Origin: Tissierella_B sp964485455
GTDB lineage: Bacteria > Bacillota > Clostridia > Tissierellales > Tissierellaceae
Assembly (NCBI GenBank): GCA_964485455.1
Contig: CAZAJU010000071.1
Location: 1-10,653 of the forward strand
Reading direction: 5' to 3'
DNA: 10,653 bases
A program made the position numbers and the translations under genes. The stretch's first letter is position 1. Every line of letters starts with the position of its first letter. The notes under the pieces were generated by a model, which had not been told where the DNA came from, ran no database searches, and saw nothing but the letters and a program-made list of their open reading frames with translations. Shown one piece after another: positions 1 to 6,793 of this stretch.

Positions 1-72
1 TTGCAATTTCCTCGAAGCTTAAATTAGAATTAAAGAGTAAACTAATTTTAAAGATTAATTTAGGAGACTTAT

Positions 73-1431
73 ATGAAAATATTATTAGTTAGACCACCTA
101 GAATTAAACAGGCTATTACGTTGAGTGATTTTATGTTTTCAGAACCTTTAGGCCTTGAAATGATATATGGAGTGATCAAAGAGGACCATGAAGTAGAAAT
201 ATATGACATGATGATTGAAAAAGAGAGCTTAACTATTAAACTTAAGGAGTACAGTCCTGACACTGTTGGAATCACTAGCCTTTGCATAGATGTCTTTAAG
301 GTTTTAGATTTGGCTAGGGAAGTGAAAGAATATAACGAAGAAATTGTCACAATAGTAGGTGGAACACAAAGTTACTTAAACCCTTTAGCCTTTAAGGATA
401 TCAATATTGATCATATTTTTAAATATACAAACAGAGAAAATATAAAAGGGCTATTTAAAAAGAAAGATTTAGATAATCCTATAGATGGAGTAGCATCTAA
501 GAAATTTGACTACAAGCTAGTAGGCCAAAACCTACGAAATGAATATCTGCTACCTGATAGGGAATCAACAAGAAAATACCGTGAATATTATTCTTATTTT
601 GGATATAGACCTGCTGCTATTATGGAATTTGGACTTGGCTGTGAAAAAAGCTGTGATTTTTGTCTTAGATGGAGGATAGAAGGAAGACAAGAAAAATTAA
701 TTGACCTAGATTTAATACGAAAAGATCTATCTAGTATTAAAGAGCCAACTATAATGTTTTTCGACAATGATTTCCTTGGGAATCAGGAAAAAATAGATAC
801 CTTAACTACCCTTGTAGAGGAGCTAAAATTAAAGAAGAATTATATTATCTATGCATCCGTTGAGGGAATAATTAAATATAAAAAAGAGCTAAGTACCTTA
901 AAGAACTTAGGGTTAAAGGCAGTTTTAGTAGGATATGAAAGCTTTAGCAATGAAGAGATGAAATCCTACCGAAAGAAATCATCTATAGAAGATAACCTTA
1001 TAGCCGCAAAGATTTTAAAGGATTTAGATATAGATGCATGGGCATCTTTTATGGCTCATCCAGACTGGGATCAAGAGGATTTTAAATCTTTAAGGAAGTA
1101 TATCAAAAGTTTAAAGCCAGAAATCTCTTCAATAAGTCCTTTAACTCCATTTCCAAATCTACCTATGTTTAATAGATATAAAGATAGGTTGATTTACGAT
1201 ATTGAGGACTATGAGAAGTGGAGCTTTGGGCAAGTAATTATAAGACCATCAAAGATAAGCCTTAGAAGATATTATTATGAACTATTAAAGACCAATTTAT
1301 ATGTAAACTTAATTTCTAACAAAAAAACTGAGATGCTAAGACATTATGGACTAGGAAATATTTTTTTAATTCTTAAAGGTTCCTCGCTGGCAGTTTATAA
1401 ATACAGCAAGTTGATGATAAGCTATAAGTAA
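73..1431 (+). CDS. B12-binding-like radical SAM protein, substrate unknown
   Basis: 452 aa, probably a soluble iron-sulfur enzyme. Residues 1-115 look like the Rossmann-type cobalamin-binding region of class B radical SAM enzymes: KILLVRPP at the start, PLGLEM near 25-30, a D-x-VGI strand near 63-67 and a GG turn at 96-97. Residues about 178-400 are the radical SAM barrel. The [4Fe-4S] motif CxxxCxxC is C190, C194, C197, followed by FFDNDFLGN (229-237), VGYES (286-290) and a PLTPFPNLPMF segment (356-366). I see no DxHxxG cobalamin ligand, but many class B enzymes lack it, so cobalamin binding remains open. From memory the layout recalls HpnR-like methylases; the substrate cannot be told. The start is supported by TAGGAGA ending 5 nt before the ATG. 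It stands alone: the next gene has its own promoter 119 nt on. The fold call is firm; the specific function is unknown. Confidence 0.85.
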   Translation: MKILLVRPPRIKQAITLSDFMFSEPLGLEMIYGVIKEDHEVEIYDMMIEKESLTIKLKEYSPDTVGITSLCIDVFKVLDLAREVKEYNEEIVTIVGGTQSYLNPLAFKDINIDHIFKYTNRENIKGLFKKKDLDNPIDGVASKKFDYKLVGQNLRNEYLLPDRESTRKYREYYSYFGYRPAAIMEFGLGCEKSCDFCLRWRIEGRQEKLIDLDLIRKDLSSIKEPTIMFFDNDFLGNQEKIDTLTTLVEELKLKKNYIIYASVEGIIKYKKELSTLKNLGLKAVLVGYESFSNEEMKSYRKKSSIEDNLIAAKILKDLDIDAWASFMAHPDWDQEDFKSLRKYIKSLKPEISSISPLTPFPNLPMFNRYKDRLIYDIEDYEKWSFGQVIIRPSKISLRRYYYELLKTNLYVNLISNKKTEMLRHYGLGNIFLILKGSSLAVYKYSKLMISYK

Positions 1432-1469
1432 AATCTATTTAAAAAAAATTTTAATAAAATATTTTTAAA

Positions 1470-1483
1470 TGTAAACGTTCCCC
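1470..1483 (+). promoter_or_regulatory. Candidate cre (CcpA) box upstream of the HD gene
   Basis: TGTAAACGTTCCCC matches 12 of 14 positions of the consensus TGWAARCGYTWNCW, including the central CG. It lies about 36 nt upstream of the extended -10 of the HD-domain gene, nearly the same geometry as the better box before ftcD. Binding is an inference; one site of this quality can occur by chance. Confidence 0.4.
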
Positions 1484-1516
1484 TTGGAAACTTGTATATT
1501 TCAATGCTTCTTATTA

Positions 1517-1525
1517 TGGTATAAT
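1517..1525 (+). promoter_or_regulatory. Extended -10 promoter of the HD-domain gene
   Basis: TGGTATAAT is a perfect TGnTATAAT extended -10 element. No good -35 hexamer is found 16-18 nt upstream, which fits an extended -10 promoter. Transcription would start near 1532, leaving a leader of roughly 28 nt before the preferred TTG start. Confidence 0.65.
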
Positions 1526-1559
1526 AGTTTTACTAGTTTCTTAGAGGGAGATGATACTT

Positions 1560-2153
1560 TTGTTTAGAGAAAAGCTTCTTAAGGATATGGAATTTATAAT
1601 AGAGCTAGACAAGATGAAATCCATATTCAGAAAAACCAAAATAATTGGTGAGGATAGAAACGAAGACGACGCTCAACATTCCTGGCATATTTCAATTATG
1701 GCAATGATATTATCCGAATATACTAATGATGAAGTAGACCTCCTAAAGGTAATTAAGATGTTATTAGCTCATGATTTAGTTGAAATATATGCAGGAGATA
1801 CCTTCTGTTATGATGAACAGGGTAATATCGATAAAAAGGAGAAGGAAATAGCAGCTGCTGAGAAGATATTCGGAATATTAGACCATGAAAAGGCAGATGA
1901 ATTGAGAACTCTCTGGGAGGAGTTCGAAGCTATGAAAACTCCTGAATCCATATTTGCGAACTCTATGGATAGATTACAGCCTATGCTCAATAATTACAAA
2001 AATGGCGGAGGTACGTGGAAGGAATATGAGGTCTGCAAGTCGGACGTATATAAAAGAATTGACCCTGTAAAGCATTCCTCTGATGAATTATGGTCCTATG
2101 TAAGTTATATGATAGAGGATGCATTTCAAAAGGGATTAATTCAAAAAAGATAA
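1560..2153 (+). CDS. HD-domain phosphohydrolase (YfbR/HDDC2-like 5'-nucleotidase family)
   Basis: About 197 aa, cytosolic. The HD metal-binding pattern is complete (numbered from the TTG start): H40 in AQHSWH, H71-D72 in AHDLVEIYAGD with E75 and D80 nearby, and D137 in NSMDRLQP. This matches the H...HD...D layout of YfbR-type deoxyribonucleoside 5'-monophosphatases and the HDDC2/HD_3 group; length and the opening (EKLLKDMEFI) also fit. The likely role is nucleotide clean-up, but the substrate is not shown. Start choice: an ATG at 1551 abuts the AGAGGGAG ribosome binding site with almost no spacing, whereas the in-frame TTG at 1560 sits 9 nt after it, so I prefer TTG; the ATG would add MIL plus the TTG-encoded Leu. 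It has its own extended -10 promoter and a palindrome after the stop, so it is probably monocistronic. Confidence 0.85.
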   Translation: MFREKLLKDMEFIIELDKMKSIFRKTKIIGEDRNEDDAQHSWHISIMAMILSEYTNDEVDLLKVIKMLLAHDLVEIYAGDTFCYDEQGNIDKKEKEIAAAEKIFGILDHEKADELRTLWEEFEAMKTPESIFANSMDRLQPMLNNYKNGGGTWKEYEVCKSDVYKRIDPVKHSSDELWSYVSYMIEDAFQKGLIQKR

Positions 2154-2154
2154 G

Positions 2155-2180
2155 ATTAGCAGGAGAATTCTCCTGCTAAT
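2155..2180. terminator. Perfect 26-nt palindrome after the HD gene, terminator-like
   Basis: It begins 1 nt after the HD gene stop codon. The two 13-nt halves are exact reverse complements; as RNA this gives an 11-bp stem (ATTAGCAGGAG with CTCCTGCTAAT) around a 4-nt AATT loop. The following bases (ATAGTAGTAT) are not a T-run, so classic intrinsic termination is uncertain. It may instead stabilise the 3' end or bind a protein as DNA. Confidence 0.55.
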
Positions 2181-2210
2181 ATAGTAGTATCATATATATT
2201 TTAAATATTA

Positions 2211-2224
2211 TGAAAACGTATTCT
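2211..2224 (+). promoter_or_regulatory. Candidate cre (CcpA) box of the hut operon
   Basis: TGAAAACGTATTCT matches 13 of 14 positions of the cre consensus TGWAARCGYTWNCW. It ends 33 nt before the -10 element of the hut promoter, so it would lie just upstream of the -35 region. Catabolite repression of hut genes through CcpA is known in Bacillus subtilis; its operation here is inferred from the match and position. Confidence 0.6.
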
Positions 2225-2254
2225 TGAGTAAAGATCAAAAATCAAATCCCTCTT

Positions 2255-2263
2255 TGGTATGAT
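2255..2263 (+). promoter_or_regulatory. Extended -10 promoter of the hut operon
   Basis: TGGTATGAT fits TGnTATAAT with one mismatch, and no clear -35 hexamer is seen. A start near 2270 would give a leader of about 74 nt before ftcD. I found no obvious riboswitch or antiterminator structure in that leader. Confidence 0.5.
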
Positions 2264-2343
2264 CGAAATGATAGGATTATTATGTAACATCAATGAATAT
2301 TCTATTTATGTTATTAGTTAATACATTCAAATGGAGGATAAAA

Positions 2344-3240
2344 ATGGGAAGAATAATACAATGTGTACCAAATTTCAGTGAAGGTAGAAATAAAGAGAAC
2401 TTGGAGTTAATTCTAAATGAAATAATAAATACTCAAGATGTGAAACTATTGGATTATTCAATGGATAAGGACCATAATAGAACAGTTGTTACCTTTATAG
2501 GAAGTCCAGAGGCAGTAATTGAGGCTGCATTTAAAGCAACCAAGAAGGCATCTCAAATCATTGACATGACTACTCATCATGGTGAACATCCAAGAATGGG
2601 TGCAACAGATGTAATTCCCCTTATTCCAATTTCTGAAGTTGATATGGATGAATGTGTACAGCTTTCTAAACAACTTGGTGCAAGAATTGGGGAGGAACTT
2701 GGCATATCAGTATATCTTTATGAAAAATCAGCAAGTGCTCCTTATAGAGAAAATCTTGCAGATGTTAGAAACGGACAATATGAAGGTATGAAGGAGAAGT
2801 TAAAATTAGAAGGATGGGCTCCTGATTTTGGACCTATGGAACTTAACTTAAAATCAGGTGTTACAGCTGTAGGTGCTAGGATGCCTCTTGTAGCCTACAA
2901 TATAAATCTAGGTACAAATAATCTTGAGATTGCAAAGAAGATTGCAAAGGCAATTAGATCAAAAACAGGTGGATTTACTTACTGTAAAGCACTTGGTATT
3001 GAGATAAAAGAAAGGGATATAGTACAGGTTTCAATCAACATGATAGATTATACCAAGACACCTCTTTTTAGAGTATTTGATACAGTAGAAAGGGAAGCCA
3101 TGAGATATGGAGTAAATATAATAGGCAGTGAAATAATTGGTCTGCTTTCTATGGATGCATTAATTGATGTAGCTGATTATTATTTAAGACTTGAAAATTT
3201 TGATAAAGGTCAGATTTTAGAAAGAAGAATGGTTGAATAG
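2344..3240 (+). CDS. ftcD: Glutamate formimidoyltransferase (formiminotransferase domain only)
   Basis: 298 aa. It transfers the formimino group of N-formimino-L-glutamate to tetrahydrofolate, giving glutamate and 5-formimino-THF, the last step of this histidine route. It aligns along its length with the N-terminal half of mammalian FTCD: VPNFSEGR at 8-15, HNRTVVTFIG at 44-53, GEHPRMGATDV at 80-90 with H82 at the position of the catalytic FTCD His82, and APDFGP near 159-164. The cyclodeaminase half of bifunctional FTCD is absent; the protein stops at the domain boundary, as is usual for bacterial stand-alone forms. Start: the frame is open back to an ATG at 2293, but GGAGG at 2333-2337 sits 6 nt before the ATG at 2344, and MGRIIQCVPNFSEG is the usual family N-terminus. 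It is first in the operon, with hutI 13 nt downstream. Confidence 0.95.
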   Translation: MGRIIQCVPNFSEGRNKENLELILNEIINTQDVKLLDYSMDKDHNRTVVTFIGSPEAVIEAAFKATKKASQIIDMTTHHGEHPRMGATDVIPLIPISEVDMDECVQLSKQLGARIGEELGISVYLYEKSASAPYRENLADVRNGQYEGMKEKLKLEGWAPDFGPMELNLKSGVTAVGARMPLVAYNINLGTNNLEIAKKIAKAIRSKTGGFTYCKALGIEIKERDIVQVSINMIDYTKTPLFRVFDTVEREAMRYGVNIIGSEIIGLLSMDALIDVADYYLRLENFDKGQILERRMVE

Positions 3241-3253
3241 AAAGGGTGATCTT

Positions 3254-4516
3254 ATGAAGGCCACTTTAGTTATAGAAAATATAAAAAATCTATATACCAT
3301 AAAAGGCGACAAAGGATTAAGAAAGGGCTCAAAACAAAGTGAGACTGCATTGATTGAAAATGGAGTAGTAGCTATAAAAGATGACAGGATAATTTATGTT
3401 GGCCCAGGGTCCTTACCAGAAGAAATCGAAACAGATGAAAACACAGTAATTATAAATGCAAATGGAAAAATTGTTACTCCAGGACTTATAGATCCACATA
3501 CCCATCTAGTACACGGTGGAAGCCGAGAACATGAACTATCTATGAAACTATCTGGAAAGGGGTATTTAGAAATATTAGCAACAGGTGGAGGAATACACTC
3601 TACAGCAAGGGCTACACAAAATTCAACTTTTGATGAATTATATAAAAAAGCAGAAAAAAGCTTAAATATAATGATGAGCTATGGAGTTACTACGGTTGAA
3701 GCTAAATCTGGTTATGGAATAGGAAGTTTTGAAACAGAACTAAAGCAGATTGAAGTTGCAAATAAATTAAATGAAAATCATCCCCTTGATATAGTCACTA
3801 CATTTATGGGAGCTCATGCTGTTCCTACAGAATATAAGGAAAGTCCTGAACTCTTTGTAGATAAGTTTATAAAGGAGATGATTCCTGAAATAGCAAAGAA
3901 GAAAATCGCAAAGTTCTGTGATGTATTTTGTGAAGAAGGAGTTTTTTCAGTAGATCAGTCTAGAAGGATACTCAATGCTGCAAAGGAAAATGGACTTATT
4001 CCAAAGATACATGCTGATGAAATAGTTAGTCTTGGTGGTGCAGAGCTTGCTGCTGAAGTTGGATGTATATCAGCGGAACATCTTATAGGTGCCAGTGATC
4101 AAGGCATCCTGGACATGGCCAAAAGTGGTACCATAGCAGTTCTTCTTCCAGGAACTAGTTTTAACCTTCAAAAGGGAACAGCTGCTAGAGCAAGAAAGAT
4201 GATAGATGAAAATGTGCCTGTTGCTATTTCAACGGATTATAATCCTGGTAGTTGCCCAAGTGAAAATTTACAGCTCATGATGACCCTAGCATCTTTGACA
4301 CTTAAGATGCAGCCTAGTGAAGTCCTTGTAGGTGTCACCATGAATGCAGCAGCAGCCATAGGAATTGAAGAAGAGGTAGGTTCAATAGAGGTTGGAAAGA
4401 AGGCTGACATAGCAATCTTTGATGCACCTAATCTTGACTATATGATTTATCACTTTGGAATCAATCACACAGATATGGTGATAAAGAATGGAAAGTTAGT
4501 TTATTCAAAAAAGTAG
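3254..4516 (+). CDS. hutI: Imidazolonepropionase
   Basis: 420 aa, of usual family length. It hydrolyses 4-imidazolone-5-propionate to N-formimino-L-glutamate, the third step of histidine breakdown. It is an amidohydrolase-superfamily TIM barrel with one metal ion. Visible ligands and active-site segments are H82 and H84 in DPHTH, GAHAVP (H188), IHADE (H253), AEHL (H276) and STDYNPGSCPSE (D328). The expected GGGIHST (111-117) and AKSGYG (150-155) substrate segments are also present. Start: a TTG at 3233 overlaps the end of ftcD and would add seven residues, but the ATG at 3254 has AAAGGGTGAT just before it and gives the typical N-terminus. It lies 13 nt after ftcD and 13 nt before hutU, so it is translated from the same message. 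Confidence 0.96.
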   Translation: MKATLVIENIKNLYTIKGDKGLRKGSKQSETALIENGVVAIKDDRIIYVGPGSLPEEIETDENTVIINANGKIVTPGLIDPHTHLVHGGSREHELSMKLSGKGYLEILATGGGIHSTARATQNSTFDELYKKAEKSLNIMMSYGVTTVEAKSGYGIGSFETELKQIEVANKLNENHPLDIVTTFMGAHAVPTEYKESPELFVDKFIKEMIPEIAKKKIAKFCDVFCEEGVFSVDQSRRILNAAKENGLIPKIHADEIVSLGGAELAAEVGCISAEHLIGASDQGILDMAKSGTIAVLLPGTSFNLQKGTAARARKMIDENVPVAISTDYNPGSCPSENLQLMMTLASLTLKMQPSEVLVGVTMNAAAAIGIEEEVGSIEVGKKADIAIFDAPNLDYMIYHFGINHTDMVIKNGKLVYSKK

Positions 4517-4529
4517 GAGGAGAGATATT

Positions 4530-6554
4530 ATGTGGAATAATAAAAAAATAGAAGAGGCTATGGTTATAAAGCTAGATAATTATCTTCCAGAGTATCCTGA
4601 GTTTAATAAACTTATAAGACGTGCACCAAAGAGAGAATTTACCCTATCTAAGTATGAAACTGAAATAGCGCTTAAAAATGCTTTAAGATATATTCCAGAA
4701 GAGATGCATGAGAAAATTGCACCCGAATTTCTTCATGAGTTACTAACTAGGGGAAGAATCTATGGATATAGATTTAGACCAAATAAACTTATTTATGGAA
4801 AACCAATTGATGAATATAAGGGGAAATGTATAGAAGGTAAGGCTTTTCAAGTAATGATAGATAATAACTTATCCTTTGATGTAGCCCTATACCCTTATGA
4901 GCTAGTTACTTATGGAGAAACTGGACAAGTTTTTCAAAATTGGATGCAGTACAACCTTACAATGAAGTATTTGGAGGAATTGACTGATGAACAAACATTA
5001 GTATTGGAATCAGGACATCCTTTAGGACTCTTCAAATCAACTAAGCAAAGCCCTAGAGTTATTATTACAAATGCTTTAATGGTTGGATGCTTCGATGACC
5101 AAGAGCACTGGATCAAGGCTCAAGCTATGGGAGTTGCAAATTATGGACAGATGACCGCAGGTGGATGGATGTATATAGGGCCTCAAGGAATAGTTCATGG
5201 TACCTTTAATACAATACTAAATGCAGGTAGAATGAAACTGGGTATTCCAGCAGATAAGGACTTAAAGGGACATATGTTTGTAAGTTCAGGTCTTGGAGGC
5301 ATGAGTGGAGCTCAAGGAAAAGCAGCTAAGATTGCTGGTGGTGTAGGGGTTATTGCAGAAGTGGACTTATCAAGAATTAATACTAGACTGGAGCAAGGCT
5401 GGATTGATTACTATTATGAAGATTTAGGAGAACTTTTTTTCCATGCTAAGAAAGATATGGACGCTAAAAAGCCTTCATCTTTAGCATATTATGGAAATAT
5501 AATTGACCTCTTAGAGTACGCCTTGGAAAATGATATTCATATAGAATTATTATCAGATCAGACATCATGTCATGCAGTATATGATGGAGGATATTGCCCT
5601 CAAGGTTTAACCTTTGATGAAAGAACTAAGATGCTTTTTGAAGATAAGCTAGGATTTAGAAAGAGAGTAGATGATAGTCTTAAACATCATTTTGAGTTAA
5701 TTAAAAGGCTCACTGATAATGGAACTTACTTCTTCGACTATGGTAATAGCTTCCTAAAAGCTGTATATGATTCAGGAGTAAAGGAAATTTCTAAAAATGG
5801 CATTGATGACACTCAAGGATTTATCTTTCCTTCATATGTGGAAGATATAATGGGACCTATGCTATTCGACTATGGTTATGGACCTTTTAGGTGGGTATGT
5901 TTAAGTGGAAAACATGAAGATCTTATAAAAACTGATAAGGCTGCGATGGATTGTATAGATCCTGAAAGAAGATATCAGGATAGAGACAATTACAACTGGA
6001 TTAGAGATGCAGAGAAGAACCAGTTAGTAGTAGGGACTCAAGCGAGAATCCTTTATCAGGATGCTTTAGGAAGAACCAAGATTGCATTGAAATTTAACGA
6101 AATGGTAAGAAATCATGAAGTAGGACCAATAATGTTAGGTAGAGATCACCATGATGTTTCAGGAACGGATTCACCATTTAGAGAAACATCCAATATCAAG
6201 GATGGCAGCAGCATGATGGCGGATATGGCTACTCAATGTTTTGCTGGAAATGCTGCAAGAGGAATGAGTTTAGTGGCTCTTCATAATGGTGGAGGAGTTG
6301 GTATAGGAAAAGCAATTAATGGAGGATTTGGTATGGTTCTTGATGGTTCGGAAAGAGTTGACAATATATTAAGTACTGCAATGCCATGGGATGTAATGGG
6401 TGGTGTGGCAAGACGTGCTTGGGCAAGAAATAGTAACTCTATTGAAACTGCAATTGCATATAACAAGAATTTCAAAGATACTGACCACATTACAATTCCT
6501 TATGTTGCAAATGAGGATTTAGTAAAGAAGTTAGTCGAAGAAAGCTATAAGTAA
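4530..6554 (+). CDS. hutU: Urocanate hydratase (urocanase), long form
   Basis: 674 aa. It adds water to urocanate to give 4-imidazolone-5-propionate, using tightly bound NAD+ as an electrophile. The length matches the vertebrate UROC1 type (about 676 aa) rather than the roughly 555-aa form of Pseudomonas and Bacillus, and similarity to UROC1 is visible throughout: LALRNALRY-like LKNALRY at 48-54, LVTYGETGQVFQNW at 125-138, SGHPLGLF at 161-168, YGQMTAGG at 205-212, YIGPQGIVHGT at 215-225. NAD-site and catalytic segments are GLGGMSGAQ (254-262), SDQTSCH (342-348), GPFRWVCLSG with C457 at the place of the conserved active-site cysteine, RDHHDVSGTDSPFRET (538-553) and ALHNGGGVG (583-591). GGAGG ends 9 nt before the ATG. 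It is co-transcribed with hutI; a 239-nt gap separates it from hutH. Confidence 0.97.
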   Translation: MWNNKKIEEAMVIKLDNYLPEYPEFNKLIRRAPKREFTLSKYETEIALKNALRYIPEEMHEKIAPEFLHELLTRGRIYGYRFRPNKLIYGKPIDEYKGKCIEGKAFQVMIDNNLSFDVALYPYELVTYGETGQVFQNWMQYNLTMKYLEELTDEQTLVLESGHPLGLFKSTKQSPRVIITNALMVGCFDDQEHWIKAQAMGVANYGQMTAGGWMYIGPQGIVHGTFNTILNAGRMKLGIPADKDLKGHMFVSSGLGGMSGAQGKAAKIAGGVGVIAEVDLSRINTRLEQGWIDYYYEDLGELFFHAKKDMDAKKPSSLAYYGNIIDLLEYALENDIHIELLSDQTSCHAVYDGGYCPQGLTFDERTKMLFEDKLGFRKRVDDSLKHHFELIKRLTDNGTYFFDYGNSFLKAVYDSGVKEISKNGIDDTQGFIFPSYVEDIMGPMLFDYGYGPFRWVCLSGKHEDLIKTDKAAMDCIDPERRYQDRDNYNWIRDAEKNQLVVGTQARILYQDALGRTKIALKFNEMVRNHEVGPIMLGRDHHDVSGTDSPFRETSNIKDGSSMMADMATQCFAGNAARGMSLVALHNGGGVGIGKAINGGFGMVLDGSERVDNILSTAMPWDVMGGVARRAWARNSNSIETAIAYNKNFKDTDHITIPYVANEDLVKKLVEESYK

Positions 6555-6559
6555 AGAAG

Positions 6560-6586
6560 AATAAATATTCTGTGAAAATATTTATT
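6560..6586. repeat. A/T-only inverted repeat after hutU
   Basis: AATAAATATT and AATATTTATT are perfect 10-nt arms around the 7-nt loop CTGTGAA, 5 nt after the hutU stop. An all-A/T stem with no T-run after it is a poor terminator. It could be a weak attenuator, an mRNA end-stabilising hairpin or an operator. Confidence 0.4.
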
Positions 6587-6635
6587 AATGAATTATAAGA
6601 ATTAATATAAAGGCCTGTTTTTAAGTCAATTTTAA

Positions 6636-6696
6636 CTGTGATAAAGCAATACAGTAGTAGTTGAAGTCAGTGCAAATGCCTATTTCCTGTGATAAA
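6636..6696 (+). repeat. Direct repeat CTGTGATAAA, two copies, hutU-hutH gap
   Basis: The identical 10-mer CTGTGATAAA occurs at 6636-6645 and 6687-6696, offset by 51 nt (close to five DNA turns). A related CTGTGAAAAT lies at 6570-6579. The spacing would place regulator molecules on one helix face upstream of the candidate hutH promoter. This is suggestive only; short AT-rich repeats arise by chance. Confidence 0.35.
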
Positions 6697-6750
6697 ATTA
6701 TATATATATTTATTTCGAATTATAAAGTTATACTTTGAATCATCTATATA

Positions 6751-6756
6751 TATAAT
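6751..6756 (+). promoter_or_regulatory. Candidate -10 element of a hutH promoter
   Basis: A perfect TATAAT lies 37 nt before the hutH start, in very AT-rich DNA. Hexamers at suitable spacing (GTTATA or TTATAC near 6727-6733) are poor -35 matches, so the promoter is tentative. If real, hutH has its own transcript in addition to read-through from hutU. The gap 6555-6793 otherwise holds no open frame of note and no clear terminator. Confidence 0.4.
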
Positions 6757-6793
6757 AGAACTTTTATAACCCGGATAACTGGAGGAATGGGGT

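Noticed and set aside
3..92. Open frame entering from the left edge, ending at a TAG at 90-92 and overlapping the radical SAM start
   Set aside because: Only about 29 lysine- and leucine-rich residues are visible with no recognisable motif; it cannot be told from chance.
1437..1470. Inverted repeat ATTTAAAAA / TTTTTAAAT after the radical SAM gene
   Set aside because: All A/T with a 16-nt loop in homopolymer-like DNA; too weak to call a terminator.
2293..2343. 17-residue upstream extension of ftcD
   Set aside because: No ribosome binding site before the ATG at 2293, while GGAGG is well placed for the ATG at 2344, which gives the conserved family N-terminus.
4934..6490. Antisense open frames inside hutU and other genes
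   Set aside because: They lie wholly within strongly conserved coding regions on the other strand, lack ribosome binding sites and show no family motifs.
6560..6586. CodY box in the hutU-hutH gap
   Set aside because: The TTC/GAA halves are separated by extra bases, so the 15-nt CodY motif is not met without gaps.
6649..6670. NAG-triplet run (CAG TAG TAG ... AAG) resembling a HutP RNA target
   Set aside because: The spacing does not match the regular HutP triplet pattern, there is no overlapping terminator hairpin, and no hutP gene is in the window.
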